DNA of 64,000 nt from Crambe crambe. Taxonomy: Eukaryota; Porifera; Demospongiae; Poecilosclerida; Crambeidae. The notes beneath the pieces were generated by a model. That model was given only the letters and a program-made list of their open reading frames with translations. It ran no database searches and was not told the DNA's origin. Where the stretch lies: assembly GCA_963924555.1 (NCBI GenBank), contig OZ004596.1, positions 186,001 through 250,000 of the forward strand. The letters run 5' to 3'. Below are positions 23,134 through 37,000 of the stretch, in pieces. Made by a program: the position numbers and the translations under genes. Position 1 is the stretch's first letter. Each line of letters opens with the position of its first letter.

Positions 23134-23257
23134 CTCTAGCTGGCTATCTAAAATCTGCTGAGTGTAGCTGGCTAGCTATGCCACTCCCAGAAAAAATTAA
23201 ATAAAAATTTAATAATAATAATTACATTCATTACCAGAAAAATTTACATTCATTATT

Positions 23258-26200
23258 TTATAATTCCGTCAATTGAGAGGCCGTAGAGAGAGTTACAGGT
23301 GCATCCACTACAATCTCATGGGTCTTGTCCAACTCTTTGTGCCTGATCAGTTGTCGTGGAGAGCTCTGCCATGGAGCTACCACAGGGTCACCTTTCTCAC
23401 CCATGACCACTCGCAGTCTTGTTTTTGTAACGGGACTTCTGCTAGGACCCACCCCCACTTGTGAGGTGGAACTGATCTCAGCCAGAGCCTTGGGTCTCAG
23501 ACCACCTCCCTTTTCCATCTCACTGCTGTACAGAGCATCAGTGAACTGTGCCAATGAAGTCTTGCTGGGCTGTCTGGGACTCTCTGGTGCTGAGCGGATG
23601 TGTGCTGCACTCCCTCCATTGAGGAGTTGTGGGTCCTGCTGTTTGGGAGGTGATATCTTCAGAGGAGAATTCACTGGAGTACTGTCACTGGATTTTTGAA
23701 TGAAGGGACCTGCACCATCTATCTCTTCGGTTCCTTCCTTTGCACTGGAAACCTCAGGAACCATTTCATCCATCTCATTATAAGAATACATAGAAGCAGT
23801 GAGGCGAGGTCTCAGAGACACGCCCATCTCCACAGATTCCCGTCTTTCCACCAGCAACTGTCGTTCTCTTTCTCTCTCTTGGACCACTTCTCCGACATAA
23901 GTGGGCAAGTCAGTTGCAAAGGTCCCCAATGTCAGCTCCATCTCATTCAGTTCCTCTTTGAGCTTCTGCACATCCTTGACCATCCTGCTCTCCAGCTGCT
24001 GCACTTCGAGTACTTCTTTCATGTGACACACTCCCAAGTCAGGCAGGTAACGAAAGAAGAACCCATCCCACACTCTGAGGCTGCAGAGAGAGGTCTCGGG
24101 AATCAACAATCCTTGACGGTAATAGTCCACATCTTGTGAACAAATAGACATGGGTGTACTTTCACGATCGCCATAGAGACCAAAACTGCCAATGTCGGTG
24201 ATCTTGGTGCTGTTGGAGAGAATGTTACCGAGGTGATCGTTGGAGCTGTCGTTCTCATACTCGGCATCACCACTTCCAAATATGTAATAGAGTGGGTTCA
24301 AGCACTGTTCGTTTTCTTCGTTCTTCATTGACTCCCTCCAGCGTCCCCATGCAGAGAAGAGAGGACCCTCATAATCATCCACTAATTCCAGAGGTTCGTC
24401 TCCCATACCAAAAAAGCAGCTACGACGAGAGTAGAGGGAAGCTTGCAGTCGATCCTTGACAGAATCAAAGAGAAAGTTGCTGTACAGACATTCCAGCACC
24501 ATATCATAAAATCGGAGGAGGAAAAACTCTGAAAATTCAAAAGCTGAGGGAAACTGTCTGGAGAGTTGCCACACACAGTCCAAAAAGAGGAGAAATACTG
24601 GAGCCTGATGGATGGATGTGCTCATATCATTGATGCCCAGTAAGTGTTAGAGATGACTTACCTCCTCCTCTCCATGTGTATTTGTTGTGAGACCATGACG
24701 TGTGGTGAAGGAATGACCCAGTGCCACCCATTCCTTCTGCACAAGACTCTCAAAACCAGAAATGGAGCGATAGTGAGGGTCTGCCATCAACTCCACCAGT
24801 GAACACAACACACAGCTCAGATCACTGCCAGTGTTCTCTGCAGGATGGTCTTCATCAGATTAGAGGGGTTATACTCAATTGTAGTACCTAGAAGCATCAC
24901 TGAGCGTCTCTTGATGCAGAGAATGTGAGTGACTTCTTTGGCAGCCATCAGACTGGCACGGACCATGGCCAACCATCCAGAGGATTCCAGTCCCCCATAC
25001 CAGTGTCTATCAATAGCACTCAATTCAGCACTGCCACCTAAAGAGAGAGTACACACACTTCCCATCAACAAAGAGGTAGTGAGGGATTAGAATTCTAATT
25101 AACACTTAGTGCAACTGCACAGTTATCTTATTAACAATAACAATAACATTACTCACTAGGAGTGCAAAGTTCTCGGATCTTGTTGAAAGCTGAGTGGAGG
25201 TGTTTGACTGAGCCACACTTTCGAATGACATCAAACAGCACAACTCCCTTATTCTCCACCTGTTGCTCAGTGTGCCTTGCCATAGCAATACACACTCTGT
25301 AACTAAACACAACAGCAGAAACTTGACACCATAACTCCTTAGGTCGAGAGGGAGAAGGACTGGTGGTAGACTGAGAGAGACTTACTTGGGATCAGGGGCC
25401 TCCTGTTCATCGGCCACCACCATACTCCCTCCCCTGGTCAGAGAAACTCCAGTACAAGGGTGAGACCAGCACCACACCTGCAAATAGTACATCACTTGTT
25501 AACTGACTCACTTGACTTGTACAACTAGATAATTGCATACATACAAAACAATTGAAGCCCTAAACAGCATTATATTGTAAGTCTTACTGGTATCCGGTTA
25601 TTGGTGTGGACACTAGCTGCATTATCCAGGGACATGTCGGAGAAACTGGTTGGGCAGGGAAAGAATGGACACAGGCTGCAATGGTCACAAAGTCAAAGTC
25701 ATAACGATGGGGACTTCATTTTAATTGCTGGCTCTACTCTTACCTGTCACAGACAAGGAAGTTTTTGTTTGCCTCTGAGACTCTCCATTGGTCATTGGTG
25801 ATTCCAAGACGCAGCAGCTCCCTCTGCCAATCCAGGGGATTCAGAAAGGACAGATTCTGTGGGTCTGTTGTGCTATAGTTGTCATGACGACGACTGTCTT
25901 TCAAGGCGCGAGTGTAGTCGAATGCAAAGAGGAGATGGACAGAGCTAGGATGGGTGTGTCGTCCAATGGCATTGATTAGCTTTGGTAAGAGGTAAGTATG
26001 ACAGATGGTAAGAACAAGGTTTCAGGCTTTGAAGTAACTTACAGATGTGGCTTCACTTTTTGGTGCATTTTTAAGACTGAAAAGTAACCTCTTTATATCC
26101 TAAGAAATAATAATAAAAACTTATATTATGATTTTTAAATTAATGTACTTTGGAGATGATTTCCAAATGACCCAAACGTTTAGGGAGCGTGCTGACTCCA

Positions 26201-26752
26201 TCCAAGACCTTCTTTGTTTTGCTGCTGACTGTGGAATACAGTTTGTAGAAATACACAGTACATATGAGAGAGATGCGTGTACACAGGATGTAGCTTTTCG
26301 GAACAACAACAATGACTACTCACTGATATTGACTTGGTGGATGCAGCCCAAAGGAATGTGTTTGCTTGCTGTAAGTAGACATCGTCCACTCTCATCAGGC
26401 AACTGATTTTATTATGTTAGATTATGGACATTGTGACTGGCATTACTGTACCCACTAACCTCAACTTTACTAACATCTGGGATGAAACAAATGCGGTGGT
26501 TAGTACACAGGATGGTTCCAGATACAGGGAAGCTGAGACAGCCTGACTTCTCGGTGAAATAGATGAGTTGCTGTGCCTTATTAGCCTGTGCTATTGCAAT
26601 CTCCCCTATAATTAATTATGATTGCAGATTTGCTGGAAAGAGAGGACAGGACAGGGTTAGCACTCACCTGGTAGCAATTCAAGCAGGTTTCCTGAGGGGA
26701 GAATTGGAGCCATTTGGGTCCGTTTCTTGCGAAGAGGCACTGCCAGAGACAT
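23258..26752 (-). CDS. Catalytically dead myotubularin-related protein (MTMR10/11/12 group)
   Basis: About nine exons. The putative start at 26752 (MSLAVPLRKKRTQMAPILP) leads into a PH-GRAM domain (ELLPG...FTEKSGCLS...GTILCTNHRICFIP). A myotubularin phosphatase domain follows, with VWCWSHPCTGVSL, GGLESSGWLAMVRASL, HYRSISGFESLVQKEW and FLLFLDCVWQLSRQFPSAFE. Where active members have HCSDGWDRT, this protein reads SVMLLENTGSDLS across a 50-nt intron (24838-24887), so the catalytic Cys and Arg are both absent. That is the signature of the MTMR10/11/12 pseudophosphatases, which act as adaptors for active 3-phosphatases. A coiled-coil segment (VQQLESRMVKDVQKLKEEL type) and a Ser/Pro tail end the protein. 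A further non-coding 5' exon is possible. Confidence 0.8.
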
Positions 26753-27244
26753 GAGTCCTGGAGAAAGAGGAAATCAAAATTCTATACTATACTTTACTAT
26801 GCTGATTCATTTAGTTATTGTAAATATTCCATAAATAGCCTATAAAATAGCTGATGAGCTAGCTAAGCTTACTTTGCCCATAGCCACAAGAATTAGAAAG
26901 CCAGTTCAAATTATTCCTACTGAACATTTTCATGCAAACATACACCCAATAAAGCTTACCAGAGGTTCCAGAGGAGAGCTATGCAGTAAATTTGTAAGCG
27001 CTCTACTATTTTGTGCTCCAAGCCACGCCTTCTTGATTAGATAAGGTGTGCTCTAAATCGTAATCATTGCTCTAATTAGACGTTTCCACTTTTAGAAATA
27101 TTTTCTCACAAAAGAGCTGGTTGATCGCATATGACACAGTTCCTTTGACCGTTACATTCCAGAGTAGTTTCTGCCAAGGATCAATATTAAGTGCGATGCA
27201 CACTCTAAGTTAACCTCCGGCATACCACCAAGAATCATAAAAAT
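26753..27244. other. Divergent intergenic region between the MTMR gene and GOLPH3
   Basis: No exon is recognised. The region is A/T rich and contains no long repeat. It presumably holds both promoters. Confidence 0.4.
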
Positions 27245-28421
<1,177 letters not shown>

Positions 28422-28615
28422 TCAAATTGTGATTGTAATATTGTGTTTAAACTCTTGTATGCCAACATTGGAACTCTCTCATTATAAATGTTTCAGCAGG
28501 CAGAGATGGTGTTGAACACTCCTATTAATGCACCACTGATACTTGCGTATTAACATGCATTACATATATACCATTTTTCTAATAATGACTGTTATAATAC
28601 TACATTCAAACGTGA

Positions 28616-28627
28616 TGCGCATGCGCA
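28616..28627. promoter_or_regulatory. Palindromic NRF1-type site upstream of TIMM44
   Basis: TGCGCATGCGCA matches the NRF1 consensus perfectly on both strands and lies 86 bp before the TIMM44 start codon. NRF1 controls nuclear genes for mitochondrial proteins in animals. Confidence 0.7.
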
Positions 28628-28634
28628 AGTTTTG

Positions 28635-28699
28635 CACGTGACTATTGGCGACTATCACATGCATGTCATATGACTACGCTAGCCGCCCACGTACACGTG
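28635..28699. promoter_or_regulatory. Two CACGTG E-boxes before TIMM44
   Basis: CACGTG occurs at 28635-28640 and 28694-28699. These are candidate bHLH (USF/MYC/TFE-type) sites next to the NRF1-type site. Confidence 0.5.
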
Positions 28700-28712
28700 G
28701 ATCCATGGAGTA

Positions 28713-30848
28713 ATGGCTGCTCTACAGTGTTATAGGAGTCCGGTCTCCTATCTCAAATCTTCTACTCCTCTCTTCAGAAGCTTAGCAGGATGGAGGAGTC
28801 CTCATAGAACGTTGCAGGTGTGTCAGGCTAGAGCTATAAGAACCTTTCTAAACTGCACTCCAAGTCAGCATCAAACAGTATTGCATCATCTACACAGAAC
28901 TCCTAATCAAACTCTGACAAGACTGTCTGTTCGGCACTTTAGTCAGAGTAATCATGGGGGTAGGGGTGGTCAGGGAGGAGGTGGAGCTAGTGGAAGAGGA
29001 GCTGAAGGGAAAAGTGGTGGTGGTGGTGGATTTTTCCAGAACTTTGTGGACAATCTTCGGAAAGCAATCAAAGGAAGTGAAGTGCAAGATAGTTTGAAGG
29101 GCTTCAATGAGGAACGTGAGAAGATGCAGCAGTCGTATGTGATTCAACAAACAAAGCTGAAATGGAAGGTTCTCAGTGAGAAGCTAGGTCATATTGGATC
29201 TAAGGGATCAGAGAAAACTCATAAGGGATGGTCAGCAGTCAAAAAAACTTCATCAAAAGTTAGCATTACTGTAGCATTACTATAGTATGCAATGATGATT
29301 TTGCTTGTTTGCGATATCTTAGGTCTACAAAGATGCATCTGAGACAGAACTAGCTAAGAAAGGTCAAGTGCTTGGTGCCCAGGTACATTAACCGACTATG
29401 CACACCCCGAAAGGACTAATTATTAGAGAGATGGTTAGGGGCCGTGATGGTTAGGTGGCTGTGATGGTTAGGTGTCCTCTTCGGGGGTTTGGATTAGAAA
29501 ACTTCCACTGTAATTTCCTGTAGTTAGCCAAAGATGTGCAGAAGACGGCAGGAGACCTTGCCAAGACTGATGTAGGGTTAGCTGTGAAAAAGGTGAGAGA
29601 TATTTTTGATTAATATTTGTTCTCCGTGACCAAAAATCTGTTTTTATAGGGTGTTGAAGTGGTAAAGGAGGACTTGATAGATGACATAGTGAAGGAGTCA
29701 AATCCTTACAAGCCTCCAGAAAAGTTGATGAGGAGATCAGATATGGCATCTAAGCAGCAATCACAGACCTACCAACCCAATGAGTTGAGTTGAGGATTTT
29801 GGAGTGGTGGAGGTCATTATTATGTTTGTGTGTATATGCAGAAAAGTGAAGGATGTTGTTACAACTAAAGAATCGAAATGGAAAAATCAGTTGAAAGAGT
29901 TGAGAGAGAATAATCCAATATCCAATAGTGAGTACCTTCCTTTTTTAATTGGAGGGTCATATGCAATGATGGCTCCCTCTTTCATTAGCGTTCTACAACC
30001 TGAAGACAAAGTATGATGAGAGTGATAATATCTTTATCCGAGCCTCAAGGGTAGTGACTGATAGAGTAGAGGATGCTCTGAGTGGAGCAATGACACAATC
30101 AGATATGGCAGAAACGCTTGCTGAGATCCATAAGATTGATCCTTCATTCAATAAAGAAGATTTTTCCCAAAAGCAGTGCAAGTATGAAATCATTCCCACT
30201 ATCTTGGAGGCATATATGCAAGGAAATGAACACATTCTGAAGGACTGGTGTCATGAGCCAGTAAGTTAGTGCTGCATTAGGTTCCTCTCCATGACATGTG
30301 GCCAGTCAGTGTTATCATTGACGCTTAATTGTGAATGTACTATTTTCCCATTGGATGTTTTTTTATTGATTGAAGTGGTAGTATATCAGTTGTGATTTTA
30401 GGCATTCAATGTTTTGTCAGCTATGATGAAGCAGAAGGTTGAGCCAGGTGTGAAGCAAGAATGTAAAGTGCTTGAAGTTCGAGATATCGATGTGAGTCTC
30501 CCTTGCATCTGTATGCATTTGAGTTGGGAATGGTTGTGATTGATTTTTATGATGGCATAATATAATAGATAGTGATGGCAAAACTGATCGAGTCAGGCCC
30601 TGTTCTGGTTCTCATGTTCAATGCCCAGCAGCTCACACGCAAGAGAGGGGCTGAAGGAGCAATTGAAAATGTAAGTTTCGACCATCTTTTAACTGCTTGA
30701 TCAATAACTATTATCATTTTTGTAGGAGATTTTGGAGTATGTGTCATATGTGTGGGCTCTCTGTAGGGACCAAACTATTTATGACCCTAGAACTGCTTGG
30801 AGGCTGCTAGAGTTTGGCATCCAATCATCAGGAAAAATGCTCATCTAA
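28713..30848 (+). CDS. TIMM44: Mitochondrial import inner membrane translocase subunit TIM44
   Basis: Eight or so exons give about 480 residues. The start MAALQCYRSPVSYLKSS opens an Arg/Ser-rich matrix presequence with no acidic residues for about 90 residues. A Gly-rich linker, a charged helical segment (FFQNFVDNLRKAIKG, then a SLKGFNEEREKMQQS stretch) and the C-terminal Tim44 domain follow (FNVLSAMMKQKVEPG, VLEVRDIDIVMAKL, GPVLVLMFNAQQLT and WRLLEFGIQSSGKMLI at the stop). TIM44 tethers mtHsp70 to the TIM23 channel on the matrix side. A two-codon reading frame (ATG GAG TAA, 28705-28713) overlaps the start codon by one base. The gene converges with SNX1/2. Confidence 0.95.
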
Positions 30849-31179
30849 TTTATTTCATATGCTTTTATTATGGTCATTCAAGTGAAGCAGGCCCACCTAT
30901 AACAAGCTCATTAGATACCACAGACCAAGCAGAATAATATGCAGCTGGTACCAATTTTAGAACACAAAATCAACTTCAATTTTAGAACAAACAAAATAGA
31001 CTTCAACAACAAAACTCACCTGTGAGAATTATAAAAAGTAACTAATTTCTACGTGACAATTAAAAAAACAAGTTGCATTCATGCTACAGGATCATAAATG
31101 AAATCCAGCATTATCCTAAATTATATCAGTCATAACCAAAAGTCCAGAATGCCTCATGTAAAAGATTAAGAGGGCAGAA
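30849..31179. other. Convergent intergenic region between TIMM44 and SNX1/2
   Basis: A/T-rich sequence that presumably holds both 3' UTRs. No further exon or RNA gene is recognised. Confidence 0.5.
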
Positions 31180-31506
31180 TTAAGCAATGGCTTGGGCATC
31201 TGGTAAGTACTCTTCCCACAATTTGATCAACTGCAGAGAAAACCAGAAGCATCAACTATGAGAATACGAGGACAAGACTGCAATACCTCTTGCTGTAGCT
31301 TCATCAAAGACTCCAGGTATTTAACAAACTTCTGCTTGAATTCCTGAGCACGCTCAGACTGTGATGGATACACTTGTAACAATATCACATCTACACTTGG
31401 CATGTCCCAGTCTCACCTCAAATCTCTTCACCTCTTTCTTGAGGATCTTGGAAGCACTTTCAAAGTTCTTTTGACCTTCTTCTACTTTCTTCTCCCACTA
31501 CAGAAT

Positions 31507-31541
<35 letters not shown>

Positions 31542-33533
31542 TGATCACACCTGAACCAGACTATAAAACTATAATAGGTCACCTCTTCAATTTCAGATTT
31601 TGCTTGAGCAATCTTTTCTGGTTTGCCAGCAGTCTGAAGCTTGACTTCATTTTCTCTCTTCTTGGCCAGAGTTGTCTGAGCATTTTGCCAAGTGGTATAT
31701 GCCTTTATACGTAGCTGGAAAGTACCCTACAAGAGGAAGGTGTTAGTGGAGGTCAGAGGAGAGGAGAAAGAGGTGTATTACTCTGATAGAGGCTAACAGT
31801 CCGATATAGTCCTTGACTGTTTCTCCAAAGATGTAGAGATCACTATTAAACTGGAGAGGGTACCAAATTCATAGAGAAACGAGAAGTATTCCCTCAAGAC
31901 TAACCTGCTCCTCGTGCAGTGCCTCCACTTTCTCTTCCACCTCAGAGAGTCTGGCAAGGGCATGGGAAATGGTGTCGTTCTCCTCCACGTGTCCAAGTGT
32001 AGCCACACTCTTTGCAAATCCTTCAGTGCTGGTGCAGAGTTCTGTAACAGATAGTCATTGGATGATTGAACAACACATTTCAAGTTCTGGTCGAGGGATT
32101 TGATAGGGGCACTTGATGCATGGCACATACCTTTCCTACAAGCTGTCATTGTTTCAACAGCACTGTGAAGTTTCTTGAGATGGTGATCTAATGCTTCAAA
32201 GTTTTGTTGTTGCTCATCAAACCACTGTTATAGAAGAAAAAGTCAAGGTTTCACCATGAAGATATCGTTTTCACTTACACTGTCAGTTTCGGCTTTCTTT
32301 CCAGCAATCTTTGAGAAAGACTCGCCCACATTCTTCACCAGACGCATGAACCCAGCCCCACTCAGAGCAGCTGTATCACTAGACTTAGGCAACTATATAC
32401 AAGAAGAAATACCCACTGAGTAAACTCAACGGTAGAGGAAGAACAGCTTGCTCACATCATTAGGATTCTCAAGGAAATCTTTGAAATCTTCGTCTTTTCT
32501 CAGGATAGGATGCTTAGCTAGCCTGTTCAGATACCTGCATAACAACCAAGCATGGAAATCATCATACCACCAACATGAAACAAAATGGTGACAAGGATGC
32601 CAAGCTAACCTTTCCAGGGCAGCTCTTCTCCTCTCTAGGAAGAAGGTATTGTTCTCCTCACTCTTAGAAAACTTGACCTTTGTCATTCCTACAGTACAGA
32701 ACAACATGTATTGCAGGAAATACAACTCCAATTAATTCACACCATCATCTCACCTAAAACACTCTTCTCTGGGGCAGGTGGCACAATACGTCCCTTCTGC
32801 ATGTACTTCTCAGCGATTCTTTGACTGAGGCCAAGAAAATCACTGAATCTTCTCTTGACTGAGCTCTCAGGGCTCTGAAATGAGGGCATGGTTGTCTTGG
32901 TAACCACATTGTAGGCAATGTAGGCACCCATCCCTTCTCCAACTTTCTCAGGATCTTTGACAGTGATTTCCAATTCGAATGTGTCACCTTCCTCATCCTC
33001 CTCCTCGACCTCCTCTTCCACTACACTAGGGGGCTACAAAAGAAAGAGAACTTCTTATACACTTCCACTTCTAAATTAGCCATTTCTATGATTAGGGTAA
33101 TTGGTAATCATAGGACAATATATTAAATAACAATAATTGACATGCTCGTGTTACACCACATGGCAATATCACACACCTCCTTGCCGGTCTCCGTCTCCTT
33201 CTCATAATCCTTGAAAAGATCCAAGGGTTTGGTGGCTGCTGACTCCACCAGAGTGCTTCCACCTATTTCTTCAGCTGGCTCAGAAACTTCCTCTGCTGCT
33301 GTGGCCTCCAGTGTAGGAGGAGGGACAGTGATGGTGGGGACTTCTGGTTCTTCCTTCTCCTCCTCAAAATCCACAGGAATTCCTGGATCTTCGGGTTCCT
33401 CCGTTTCAGCAAAGAGAGGAGGTTCCTCTGACAGAGGAGGGTCTGGCTCCTTGCTTGTGACAGTTGAAGGTGCTTCATCTTCGCTTTCTTGGTTTATTTC
33501 AACATCATCCAACGGCGGTGGAGAATCAGCCAT
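31180..33533 (-). CDS. SNX1/2: Sorting nexin 1/2 (PX-BAR retromer subunit)
   Basis: The start is at 33533 (MADSPPPLDDVEINQ). An acidic, Pro-rich N-terminus of about 140 residues (SNX1/2 N-terminal region) is followed by a PX domain (FELEITVKDPEKVG, then KRRFSDFLGLSQRIAEKY, KGRIVPPAPEKSVLG and ERRRAALERYLNRLAKHP) whose Arg residues for PI3P binding (KRRFSDF, ERRRAALERY) are intact. A BAR domain follows, beginning near FMRLVKNVGESFSKI and ending LMKLQQELIKLWEEYLPDAQAIA at the stop. SNX1/2 dimerises through BAR and works with SNX5/6 and retromer at tubulating endosomes. About nine exons; one intron contains a G30 run. SNX1 and SNX2 are vertebrate duplicates, so a single pre-duplication gene is expected. 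Confidence 0.93.
31509..31538. repeat. G30 homopolymer in an SNX1/2 intron
   Basis: An uninterrupted run of 30 G on the plus strand, C-rich on the transcribed strand, lies within an intron. Its length is likely variable or mis-assembled. Confidence 0.85.
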
Positions 33534-34080
33534 TTTTAGCGGAGACTGGAGCACAAGGACGCAGAAAAATCAAAGAATTGAGGCTCAAAGAAAATGGATG
33601 CAAAAGACAACTAAGCCTCTCCCACAAAAATTCTGTTTATCACGTGTCCCTTAAGGGGCGTGGCACTACGCTTATGCCGCAAGCTACTAATTTTTTTCTT
33701 TAATTTTTTTTTTTGCAAGTTGCTGCACAAATCCCACCGTCGGCCTCTCGATTCAGCATCCTGCTACAATACAACTAATCTTATTGAAGAGGAAGACATA
33801 GTTTTCACTCGTACGTAAAGTATTATTCATAAATGAATAACCTAGCTAGGTGATAACTAGTTAGTTAGCTAACTCATTATTATTGTTTACAATAATCACA
33901 GCTGGGTGGTGAAGGGGGCGTGTTGGATGGGCCTAGCGCCTATGAACTAGGCCAGTTTACTAGTCAGCTACAATCAACCACAATGACACAGCAATCATGG
34001 GTGCCAAATAAGGATGTGAAGCTTAATGAAATCACCTTATACTGACTAATCTATGCATTATGCATTTTTTTCTAGTGGTC
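33534..34080. other. Divergent intergenic region, SNX1/2 and the RA-PDZ gene
   Basis: Contains poly-T stretches around 33690-33715. Position 34077 follows a TTTTTTCTAG acceptor, so the start codon at 34081 sits four bases into an exon and a non-coding first exon must lie upstream, possibly near 33730-33830. That exon could not be delimited. Confidence 0.5.
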
Positions 34081-37000
34081 ATGGTTCGCACAAGGATAGA
34101 AGTCAATATCTCTTGCCTTGGTGTCCGTACCAAGACTATGAGTGTCATTGTTGGTTCAAAATCCACTACTAGTGATGTCATTCACAAAGTGCTGGAGAAA
34201 TTCCACAGACAAGAATCCCAAGAAAAATTCCAGCTCTTGGCTGTTGCAAAGAATGATGCTGGAAGTCAAGGTAAGTACACGCATATGAAAAGCAACAATT
34301 AATGTCAAATAGCAACTCTCTTGTATGAGTTACAGCCTGATGGAAATAACTCTCGTATTATTAGCAGGAGGTTGTTATAACAACTAGACTCTTTTATTCT
34401 AGACAAGGAATATGATTCATGTTCACAGCTTTACTAAGAAGGCTTATACACAGCTTTTATACTCCATTCAGTTCAAATGTTCATATCACATAAAACAATA
34501 GGTCATGTTATGGATGCCAAAGAACACCCAAGCATCATCCTTCAAGAATCTGAAGGACCAGTTCAGTTTGTTCTTACATCCAAATCCATCACCCCTGATA
34601 AGCCAAGCTCAGTTCTGATTCGAGTGTATTATAAACTGAATGGCGATGTCCAGACCTTCCAGAGCCTTATCATAACTCCTACCATGACTACCAAAGAGGT
34701 TCTGGATATGGCTGTATCCAAGGCTGGTGTCTCAGGGTCAGCAGATGACTACTCCCTTGTACTCCTCACTCCAAAAGGAGGTATACCATTCAAATAGATC
34801 ACTATTTATAGCCAAGCGCATGATAATGTTGACTGCAAGTATTTCCATTCTTTTATAGATGTTCTATTACAAGCTGGTGATTGCCCACATCCACACTCTA
34901 AAGCATACCTTTCAACTCATCTAGAACTCAGGAAAAAAGAGCTCGGCCTAGACCGTCCTTCATCTTGCCCTGTTATCTCCTCCTCTTCTTCGCTTGCCCT
35001 TCTTTCTCCTACTCATAGTGCAACATCACTACCTGGCACTCGTACTGTTGGCAGTGGTAATCTTCCTGATCTTACAGCTTCCCAGTTGCTTAAAGGACGG
35101 CTACAGCTGCATGGGGACTTGATCGATGCCTTAAAAAACTTACCAAGAGCTGAGTCGTCAGATGCATTAGATATGAGAACACGGGAAAAAGTGCTAGAAC
35201 AGACTCTTATAGAGCAGAATCAGGTTTTAGATATGATGCAGAAACTCATCTCAACGCTCGAGTCCGAGAATCAGTACTGCCGAGAAAAAGTCAATTCTCA
35301 AGCCAAGTTTATCCGTGACTTGGCTGACTGGGAAAGTAAGGCTAAGAAAGCTGGTAAGGAGTTAGAGGAACTCAAGAAGGGGTTAAAATCTTCCCGTCCT
35401 CTGATGGAATTAAGGAAAGAGCTGGAGATGAAGAACCAGACTATTCAATCTCTAAATTGGAGGCTGAACAGTAGCGGTAAAGATTCAGAGTCAATGAAGC
35501 TTTCCTCCACGAGGACCAAGCTTGAACTAGAAAGAGTTCACTGCATTGAATTATCAGAAGAACTCTCCCAAAAGAATGGTGAGATTGCCCTACTCAAGAG
35601 GACACTGGATGAGAAGGAGTCAGATAACATAAAGAATGTATCCGAGATCCTTCATCTTACGCATGAGCTGGACACACTGAAGAAGTTTGAACAACAACAG
35701 CAGGACCTGATCATGAAGCAAAGAAGTTCCCTTGCTGAAAAAGGTGCTCGGCTTAGCACTTTTGCACTAGCACTAAACAAAGAGAAGCAAATTGTTGACC
35801 AACTGATGAGAAAGCTTCGACTCCAGTCAAGTTCAGCTCAATCAATTCTCCCTAAAGTTAGCGACTCTTTCATTAGTCCAGAGTCAAGTCTTTTTGATCA
35901 GCTCTCTGGCTGTCACACATGGACAATAGAGCTCACCAAGGATACTGAAGAAACAGAGTTAGGATTTTCTTTTGCTACAGTTGATCTTCCCGTGTCTAGT
36001 CGAGTGCCTTGCCTTGTTGTCAATAAAGTCAAAGAGGACAGCTTGGCAGCTGGCATATTGGAGCCTGGTGACGAACTGTTAGAAGTCAATGGAGTTCTAT
36101 GCCGGAGTACCCAACAATCAAAAGCAATTTACTTTCTAAAGCATGGAATGGGCACACTGAAGATAGTCGTTTCTAGAGCTCAGATGGCATCAAAAAACCA
36201 TACTCAAATGAAGAGGGCTCCCAGTGATGACACCAGACTGTGGGCCACTCACATTTCCCCACTAAAGAGTGAAAATGCCACTTTTGAAAATTTCTCTGTG
36301 GATACAGCCTCTGGGTCAGTTGAGTTTAGTAGTCCCAAATATATAACTGTTCCCTCGGAGGCCTATTCCATCACTGTATCAGTAAAGGAGAGCAGCGTCA
36401 ATGGTGATCACTCTGAGGCTGACTTATCTGCTCCCAATGGCTCCATGGGCGGAGTGACTATTAGTCCAAAGTCTCTCATTTCTGACCCCTATCCTATCTC
36501 ATCCAGTGAAGGTAGCCTTGAAGATCGGCCACAGAAAACGCATCCTATCTCATCCAGTGAAGGTAGCCTTGAAGATCAGCTGCAGACCACAAACACTGAA
36601 TGGCATCAACCACAGATCATCAGCACCACAAGTGAATCTCTCCAGGTCCCCTCTGCTATGAATCACCTCCAGAGTCAGATCTACAAGCTGCAATATCAAT
36701 TGGACGAGTCTGAACGAACAAGGCTGAGCTTGGACTCTGAACTTGTTGCCACCTGTACAGAGATGGATCATTTGCGGAAAGAGTATGAGGTGACAAAGTC
36801 TGACAGTTGTGAACTGAAATACCAGCTGTCTTTCAATGAGAGCGAGATCAACGACATCAAACAGTACGTAAGAGACCTGCAATCTGCTCTGGTCACCCTG
36901 GAAGGCCAGATTGCAGATGAACAGCAGAAATATGCCTCAATGGAGAATCAAAATAAAGTGATTTCAAATGAGCTAGTAGAAGCGAAAAATGCTGCAATTC

